NCBI RefSeq assembly: GCF_001298445.1
Contig: NZ_CP012036.1
Span: 2,607,263 to 2,671,262 of the forward strand
Direction: 5' to 3'
Source: Nostoc piscinale CENA21
GTDB lineage: Bacteria; Cyanobacteriota; Cyanobacteriia; Cyanobacteriales; Nostocaceae
Length of the DNA: 64,000 nt
The notes beneath the pieces are model-generated. The model saw only the letters and a program-made list of their open reading frames with translations. It was not told the origin of the DNA and did no database searches. The position numbers and the translations under genes are program-made. Of the stretch, positions 58,644 through 64,000 are shown piece after piece (positions within the stretch are counted from its first letter, which is position 1; the number at the start of each line of letters is the position of its first letter).

Positions 58644-59321
58644 TTACAATTGCTGTTTCGGCAATTGCTGGGACTGTGTAGCTGTAGAAAGCTTCGCCAA
58701 CATTTGCGTGCGAGATGAAACTTCTAGCTTGCGGAACATTCTTTTTAAAGCTTGTTTAACAGAGTTTTGGGTAATCCACAGTTCACGACTTATTTCTGCA
58801 TTGCTACACCCTTGCGCCACTAGGGTAGCAATTTCTACTTCTCTAGGAGTTAAATTTGCTGTTTGTAAAGAAGGATATAGGGATTTTGTCACTGTTACCC
58901 AAGTAGAAATATGCAGACAAATCGCACTCAAATCTGTGAGATTTTGCGAATCGAATGCAGGTATGTCTTGCTGACGGGTAAAACCTAATGCACCTACTAA
59001 TTTACCATTGCTGACAATTGGCCCAGCCATAACATGATAGTGATCAGGACGGGGACAAATCATTTTCCATGTTTTTGGTTCGACTACTAAGGCTTCGTGA
59101 ACTGGGGCGTGGCGTTCTAGTAAGTAGTGTGCGACTGGGTTGTATTTGGGTGATAAGGCAATTAGTATTGTTTTGTCAATCAGATGAGTTTCCTCAAAGA
59201 AAAATAGCCCACTGCGGGTAGCAGCAAAATACTGACTGATATCTGTGGATATGTGCGATCGCAATGTTTGTTCATCTTCAGCTTGAGCAATTACCCGAAA
59301 TATATCTTGTAATGCAACCAT
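58644..59321 (-). CDS. LuxR-type transcription regulator with N-terminal GAF-like sensor
   Basis: 225 residues from ATG 59321 (GTG 59336 is the alternative start). Residues about 5-150 form a GAF-like domain (RSGLFFFEETHLIDKTILI, MAGPIVSNGKLVGALGFTR); residues about 158-212 are a LuxR helix-turn-helix (LTPREVEIATLVAQGCSNAEIS, QNSVKQALKRMFRKLEVSSRTQ). DNA-binding regulator, likely dimeric; ligand unknown. Its 5' end is 95 bases from the start of the divergent sulfurtransferase gene, so it may control that gene. Convergent with the radical-SAM gene. Confidence 0.88.
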   Translation of the reverse strand: MVALQDIFRVIAQAEDEQTLRSHISTDISQYFAATRSGLFFFEETHLIDKTILIALSPKYNPVAHYLLERHAPVHEALVVEPKTWKMICPRPDHYHVMAGPIVSNGKLVGALGFTRQQDIPAFDSQNLTDLSAICLHISTWVTVTKSLYPSLQTANLTPREVEIATLVAQGCSNAEISRELWITQNSVKQALKRMFRKLEVSSRTQMLAKLSTATQSQQLPKQQL

Positions 59322-59416
59322 AGGCAAATTGTACACTTTTGAGGTCTAGTAGCAATACTGCCACCAAATTTATCTTAGAGCAAAGTACTGAGTGTAAATT
59401 TTGGGATACATTAACT

Positions 59417-60265
59417 ATGACTACAAATTCTGATTACGCTTACCCATCAGTTATCGTTGATACCCAATGGTTAGCAGATCATCTCCATGATCCGAATGTT
59501 CGCATTGTTGAAGTAGATACAAGTCCAGAGCTTTATCAAAATGCTCACATACCGGGTTCTGTATTTTGGAATATTTTTACAGACCTACTATTACCAGATT
59601 TCAAAATTAATTTAGATGCGATCGCTTTTGCTAAACTCATGGCACGCTCTGGTATCACCAATGATACAACAGTCGTTGCTTATGGCAATTATCCCGGCAT
59701 CGGCGGCTGGATTTTTTGGTTATTAAAAGTCTTTGGTCATGATAATGTCCGAGTTCTCAATGGTGGCTATCAAAAATGGAAGTCTGAAAATCATCCACTT
59801 GCAACTGAGTTATCTAAATTTCCCACCACTGATTATCAACCCCAAGCGCCTGATCATAGTTTGAGAGTATTACATCCTGAAGTTGAAACTGCAATTCATC
59901 AACAGGAACGCATTTTGTTAGATGTCCGCACAATTCAAGAATACAACGGCGAGTGGTTTTTTAACCAGCCACCCAAAGCTAATGAACGCACTGGACATAT
60001 CCCCGGCGCAGTTCATCTTGAGCATATTCTGACACTGAATGAGGACGGTACTTTTAAATCATTTGCTGAGTTAAAAAATCTGTATACCAGCCAAGGTATT
60101 ACACCTGATAAAGAAATTTTCCCCTATTGTGCGATCGGTGGACGTTCTGGATACACTTGGTTTGTCTTAAAGTATTTACTAGGCTATCCAAATGTTCGCA
60201 ATTACGATGGCTCTTGGAATGAATGGAGTCGTTTAATAGACTCATCAGCACATGGCAAATGCTGA
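59417..60265 (+). CDS. Two-domain rhodanese-like sulfurtransferase
   Basis: 282 residues from ATG 59417 (the frame is open to 59339, but that part shows no family resemblance and overlaps the regulator's promoter). Two rhodanese domains: an inactive N-terminal one (VIVDTQWLADHLHDPNVRIVEVD, GHIPGSVFWN-type) and a catalytic C-terminal one with ILLDVRTIQEYNG, TGHIPGAVHLEHI and the loop FPYCAIGGRSG holding the active Cys. Transfers sulfane sulfur from thiosulfate or mercaptopyruvate to cyanide or other thiols. The loop C-A-I-G-G-R is slightly unlike the usual C-x-x-G-x-R, but fits it. Divergent from a LuxR-type regulator. Confidence 0.9.
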   Translation: MTTNSDYAYPSVIVDTQWLADHLHDPNVRIVEVDTSPELYQNAHIPGSVFWNIFTDLLLPDFKINLDAIAFAKLMARSGITNDTTVVAYGNYPGIGGWIFWLLKVFGHDNVRVLNGGYQKWKSENHPLATELSKFPTTDYQPQAPDHSLRVLHPEVETAIHQQERILLDVRTIQEYNGEWFFNQPPKANERTGHIPGAVHLEHILTLNEDGTFKSFAELKNLYTSQGITPDKEIFPYCAIGGRSGYTWFVLKYLLGYPNVRNYDGSWNEWSRLIDSSAHGKC

Positions 60266-60336
60266 CAGTGACTGGGCTTGACAAATTTGGATACAATAAA
60301 ATAATCCTTTGGTGAAAAACAACGAGGGAAAAGAGT

Positions 60337-61020
60337 ATGTTCATTTTTAAGGTTCTGCTTGCTCTTTTCTGGAATCTTTTGATTTTTGGGGGACTATTAT
60401 TTATTCCAGCAGGAACACTTTTTTGGTGGCGTGCGTGGATATTTCTTGGTGTTGTTTCTGTTAGCGTGATTGCAGTGATGATCACTGTGTTCCGAGAGAA
60501 TGAAGAATTATGGAATGAACGCCTCAAGCCATTTATCCAGGAAGGTCAACCTATTGCTGACAAAATTCTTACTAGCCTTTTCGTCATTACATTCTTCTGT
60601 CTAATTGCTATTATTCCCCTAGACTTGTTCCAATTTCACTTATTGAGCAAACCGGGTAAACTAATTTCAAGCTTAGGACTGTTGGTTTTTATTGTGGGTT
60701 GGTGGATTATTTCTCTTTCTTTCAAGGAAAATACTTTTGCTGCGCCAGTAGTCAAGCATCAGACAGATCGTCAACAAATAGTAATAGACACCGGAGTTTA
60801 TAGCTTGGTGAGACATCCTATGTATGCAGGTGCAATTTTATTGATGATTGGGATGCCTTTGTGGTTAGAATCATACACAGCAGTTTTGTACTCGATATTA
60901 CCTATAGTACTGTTAATTGTACGCATTCAAGTTGAAGAAAAATTCTTACGCCAGGAATTAAAAGGTTACGATGTTTATATCGAAAGAGTTCGATACAAGC
61001 TTTTACCATATCTTTGGTAA
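60337..61020 (+). CDS. ICMT/PEMT-like integral membrane methyltransferase
   Basis: 227 residues with about five membrane helices (for example LALFWNLLIFGGLLFIPAG, ILTSLFVITFFCLIAIIPL). The SAM-binding C-terminal motif of isoprenylcysteine carboxyl methyltransferase relatives is present: GVYSLVRHPMYAGAILLMIGMPL (R-H-P-x-Y) and VEEKFLRQELKGYDVYIERVRYKLLP (E-E...G..Y..Y). In bacteria, members methylate lipids or small molecules; the substrate here is unknown. 71 bases after the sulfurtransferase gene, same strand. Confidence 0.88.
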   Translation: MFIFKVLLALFWNLLIFGGLLFIPAGTLFWWRAWIFLGVVSVSVIAVMITVFRENEELWNERLKPFIQEGQPIADKILTSLFVITFFCLIAIIPLDLFQFHLLSKPGKLISSLGLLVFIVGWWIISLSFKENTFAAPVVKHQTDRQQIVIDTGVYSLVRHPMYAGAILLMIGMPLWLESYTAVLYSILPIVLLIVRIQVEEKFLRQELKGYDVYIERVRYKLLPYLW

Positions 61021-61074
61021 AAGTAATTAATGAAAATTCCATCGTGGACTGATTAAGTAGAGCGGCGTAAATAT

Positions 61075-63201
61075 TTACTGCTCTGTTCCCACAGGCGTAG
61101 GTGTTTCTGTAGGGGTTTCTATCGGTGTAGGCGTTTCTGTTGGTGTGTCTGTGGGTGTGGGTGTGGGTGTTTCTACAGGGATGGGGCTTTCCGCAGCGAT
61201 GGTGAGTTGATAATCTACTGGGGTTGTAGCTGTAGAAACAATTACAAACTCGTAGTATCCTTTTTCTGGTAGCTCTGTAGTTAAAGTGCGTTTTGTCGAG
61301 TCTTCTAAGAGTTTGAGTTTGCCGGAAGGGGAATAAATTGATAACAAAACTTTGGAATTTGCTTTGAGGTTTAAATCTAAGGTTTGCCCTTTGGCTAGTC
61401 CAGCAATGAAGACTTTACCACTCCCTGGTTTGAGAGTTCCACTGACTGTTTCACTCGTTGCGCCTGTATCAAAGACAATCTTGGCAAAAGCATTGCCATT
61501 GACGATAGCATTTAGTTGATCGTTCACAAACCCATGCCAAACTTGCCCGATGGGTTCCTTCATAAAATCTCGGCCACGCTGTTCGGGAAAGATACGGTAA
61601 AAAGCTGCATCACCTAAATCATATAAGGCGCGGCTACCAACGTTAATGTTATTTACGGCTGCTTTCCAGCGATCGCGATCGGCTGCGGTATAATTCCCTA
61701 GTTTCCGTCGGGATTGGTCACTGATAAAGCCTAGTTTACCTAACAATTCGTCAGCTGTGCTATCCCACTTCGCCCGCAGACTTTCATCTTCTGGTTTATT
61801 GCTGAGGGTGCGTCCTTGCAAACTTGGATTTCTCCGCCAAAAGATTTGATTTACCAAGTCTACATAAAAGCTTTGATCAATTCCCAAGGCTTGACGGCGA
61901 TCGCTTAATTTTTCTTTGCGTTGCTTTTCTTCGGGGGAATAATTTTCCGAAGCATCCACAGGTTGAGTCACAGTCGGGGTGGGTGTGGGTTCAACTTTTC
62001 CACCGTCACCACGATGGCGATTCGTGCCTAACCAAACTACCCCAATCACACCCACTACAGCTAATGTGGCCACAAAAGTTTTCGTCGGTGTCCAACGGCT
62101 TTGCGGTTGGGGAATAGGTGCAGGAGATGGTGAAATCGGACGGGGTGGTATGGAGTTGATATGAGGAGAAGGGGAGACAGCGACAGTTGCAGAGGTTTCG
62201 GGTGCTGGTGGTGTTGGTGGTTGAGTGACGGCGTAGTTAATTGGTGTCGGGTTCAGGGCTTGCAGAACTTGACTAGCAGATTGATAGCGATCGCTTGGTC
62301 GGGGTGCTAACATTTTGTCTAACACCTGACCTAACATCGGACTCAGACTAACTTCTTGATGCCATTTCCAAGTTAGGGTGTAGTTATCTAATAATTCTTG
62401 CGGTTGTTTACCTGTTAATAATACTAATATTGTGACTGCTAAAGCATATAAGTCACTGTGGGGAGATACTGCACCAGTTTGCATTTGTTCGGATGGTGCA
62501 AAACCGATTTTTCCTAATAAAGTCGGTGGTGGAGTTTGACCTGCTGCATCTGGTTGGTAATATTGAGAAGCTACGGTGGCGACTACTTGTTTTACACCAC
62601 CAAAATCAATTAAGATTGGTAGTTGGTCGGCGGTGCGTAAAATTAAATTATCTGGGGAAATATCTCGATGAATTACACCCAGAGAATGAATGTAATCTAA
62701 AACTGGTAAAATTTGCTGTAATAGTTGTCTGACTTCTACTTCTGTAAACCGTAACCCTTGCTGTTTGCGGGTATTTAATAAAGAGTTGTAAGTTTGTCCT
62801 TCTACATAATCTTGGACTAAAAACAGGTATTCCTTACCTTGCAGATTAGTGCGAAACAGTTCCCGAAAGCGGGGAATTTGGGGGTGTTGCAATTTGTAGA
62901 GAACACTAGCTTCGCGCTGAAACAGTTCTTCGGCTTTTTGCAGCACATAAGCTGTTTGCACTTGGGGAGAAAATTCTTTTAAAACACAAAGTTCACGGAA
63001 GCGGTTGATATCTTCCGCTAAATAAGTGCGTCCAAAACCGCCTTGTCCGATTTGGCGAACAATGACATAGCGATCGCTTAAAGTTAACCCAGGTTGGATA
63101 CCATAACTTACAGGTATATCTTGCAAATTTTCACCACACTGGAGACAAAACCGACTACCTGCGGGATTTACATGACCTTTAGAGCAATAAAATTTAGTCA
63201 T
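61075..63201 (-). CDS. Zinc-ribbon Ser/Thr protein kinase with transmembrane segment and extracytoplasmic domain
   Basis: 708 residues. N-terminal zinc ribbon (Cys6, His10, Cys19, Cys22), kinase domain at about 38-310 with GQGGFGRTYLAED (P-loop), VLKEF (Lys), VIHRDISPDNLIL (catalytic loop) and LIDFGGVK. A Pro/Ser-rich linker, one helix (about 375-393), then an extracytoplasmic domain: RRQALGIDQSFYVDLVNQIFW, LQGRTLSN, RRKLGNYTAADRDRW, FPEQRG, GQVWHGFVNDQLNAIV. A beta-sandwich-like part and a T-P/T-E repeat tail follow (61081-61180). The same extracytoplasmic motifs are found in the next gene, so the two kinases are paralogues. No frameshift. Confidence 0.93.
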   Translation of the reverse strand: MTKFYCSKGHVNPAGSRFCLQCGENLQDIPVSYGIQPGLTLSDRYVIVRQIGQGGFGRTYLAEDINRFRELCVLKEFSPQVQTAYVLQKAEELFQREASVLYKLQHPQIPRFRELFRTNLQGKEYLFLVQDYVEGQTYNSLLNTRKQQGLRFTEVEVRQLLQQILPVLDYIHSLGVIHRDISPDNLILRTADQLPILIDFGGVKQVVATVASQYYQPDAAGQTPPPTLLGKIGFAPSEQMQTGAVSPHSDLYALAVTILVLLTGKQPQELLDNYTLTWKWHQEVSLSPMLGQVLDKMLAPRPSDRYQSASQVLQALNPTPINYAVTQPPTPPAPETSATVAVSPSPHINSIPPRPISPSPAPIPQPQSRWTPTKTFVATLAVVGVIGVVWLGTNRHRGDGGKVEPTPTPTVTQPVDASENYSPEEKQRKEKLSDRRQALGIDQSFYVDLVNQIFWRRNPSLQGRTLSNKPEDESLRAKWDSTADELLGKLGFISDQSRRKLGNYTAADRDRWKAAVNNINVGSRALYDLGDAAFYRIFPEQRGRDFMKEPIGQVWHGFVNDQLNAIVNGNAFAKIVFDTGATSETVSGTLKPGSGKVFIAGLAKGQTLDLNLKANSKVLLSIYSPSGKLKLLEDSTKRTLTTELPEKGYYEFVIVSTATTPVDYQLTIAAESPIPVETPTPTPTDTPTETPTPIETPTETPTPVGTEQ

Positions 63202-63315
63202 TGGTCAATAGTCAATAGTGGTGAATGCGGAGTCATATATTCTTTCCCTACACCCTTACACCCCTGTACCCTTAAACCCCTGCTTCCTCTCACACTCATC
63301 ACCCTGACACCTTAA

Positions 63316-64000
63316 CTAATTGTTCGATTGTATTTTACTAACTTTATCAGCCGCGATCGCATACCAAATTTGACCGTAAGTTTGTTGCTGCTGTTTCTCC
63401 CGTTGCTTTCCCGGAAATAACTCTTCAAATTTTTGATTGGTTTCTCTATTTAATTGATTGATTGTATAGTCACCTAATTTTCCACTTCTAGCTTGCTGTC
63501 TCCATCTTTCGTAATCTTGTTGACTGTAACTACCTAATTTCCGGCGGGCGGCGGGGCTGAGTTCAGCCTGTTCTAGTTTATCCAACAAGTCATCAGCAAT
63601 CCTCAACCATTCATCCCGCAAAGCCTTATCTTCTGATTTTGAGGTGATGGTACGCCCTTGCATTTCCGGCTTTTGACCATAAAACAACGAGTCTACCATA
63701 CGAATAAAGAAGACTTCGGAAATTTCTAATTCTTGACGACGCGCCATCACATCCCCGTTTCCTTTGTTGCTGACTGGTTGCGCCAGGGGATTTGGTAATG
63801 ATGGTATGGTGGGCAAGGAAATTGAAGGTATGCTGATAGATGTAATGCCTCGTACTACTGCATTTACCGCCGCCCAAGTTCCCGCTACTGTTAACCCGAC
63901 TATGGCTGTCCCCGCCATACTTACAGCAAAGGGACGTAACCATACAGGTAAAGGTAATTTGCGGCTGACAGCTTGAGTTCTTTGATGAATTTTACTGACA
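63316..64000 (-). CDS. C-terminal part of a second Ser/Thr kinase-type protein, paralogue of the neighbour; runs off the window
   Basis: 228 codons in the window; the frame is open to base 64000 (ends RKLPLPVWLRPFAVSM before the first internal Met at 63918), so the start is outside. A transmembrane helix (about 25 residues: AGTAIVGLTVAGTWAAVNAV), a Ser/Pro-rich linker, then the same domain as the neighbouring kinase: RRQELEISEVFFIRMVDSLFY, MQGRTITSKSEDKALRDEW, ARRKLGSYSQQDYERW, FPGKQRE and GQIWYAIAADKV. It lacks the beta part and the T-P repeat tail. By analogy, the missing half should be a kinase domain. Confidence 0.75.
   Translation of the reverse strand, partial: VSKIHQRTQAVSRKLPLPVWLRPFAVSMAGTAIVGLTVAGTWAAVNAVVRGITSISIPSISLPTIPSLPNPLAQPVSNKGNGDVMARRQELEISEVFFIRMVDSLFYGQKPEMQGRTITSKSEDKALRDEWLRIADDLLDKLEQAELSPAARRKLGSYSQQDYERWRQQARSGKLGDYTINQLNRETNQKFEELFPGKQREKQQQQTYGQIWYAIAADKVSKIQSNN

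Noticed and set aside
1..64000. CRISPR array, tRNA or rRNA genes
   Set aside because: No regularly spaced repeats and no cloverleaf or rRNA signature found by eye on either strand.

Overview
The window comes from a filamentous, probably heterocyst-type cyanobacterium (Nostocales). Evidence: HIP1 octamers (GCGATCGC) recur throughout; psbI is present; there is an hps-type hormogonium polysaccharide group; GCGAATT heptad repeats of the STRR kind occur; and large multi-PAS/GAF hybrid histidine kinases, a TPR-CHAT protein, DUF928 and DUF3769 proteins and zinc-ribbon Ser/Thr kinases are all typical of this clade. No rRNA, tRNA or CRISPR array was seen.

Layout. 1-6.9 kb: tail of a CocE/NonD-type hydrolase, a YcxB-like membrane protein, a 1707-residue hybrid kinase and an NrdG-like radical-SAM protein. 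7-8 kb: repeat-rich DNA around a small double-glycine-leader peptide gene. 8-17 kb: a DUF429 protein, two glycogen phosphorylases of different subfamilies on opposite strands, a hexapeptide acyltransferase and a 1.3-kb stretch with a MITE-like repeat and a possible 42-codon gene. 17.5-25 kb: psbI, an LptD-like DUF3769 protein, then HpsL-like and two glycosyltransferase genes. 25-30 kb: a BamE-like pseudogene and a tight four-gene operon of two related solute-binding proteins (one fused to a VWA domain) with two membrane proteins and no permease. 30-32.6 kb: 1-Cys peroxiredoxin, then a Uma2 gene cut by an IS630-family element. 32.7-41 kb: two linked kinases (one with CHASE2), DUF928, TPR-CHAT and a haemagglutinin remnant. 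41-43.7 kb: an unusual secreted protein with two tandem PilA-like head domains. 44-54 kb: oxidoreductase, pentapeptide/membrane fusion, GNAT protein, ABC exporter, Spx/ArsC-like protein, lipoprotein serpin and a nuclease-fold/TPR fusion. 54.7-64 kb: PBP2, a B12-type radical-SAM protein, a GAF-LuxR regulator, a sulfurtransferase, an ICMT-like methyltransferase and two adjacent paralogous Ser/Thr kinases.

Overriding caveat: at least 17 positions show a +1 reading-frame break, each inside an A or T run of 6-9 bases, on both strands and across unrelated genes, including well-conserved housekeeping genes. Removing one base restores a family-typical protein each time. This looks like homopolymer over-calling in the assembly. 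I therefore annotate the rejoined genes over their full spans and give the break position in each entry. Two breaks do not fit that pattern: a lost base near 9000 in the first phosphorylase and a CAA-to-TAA change in the BamE-like gene.
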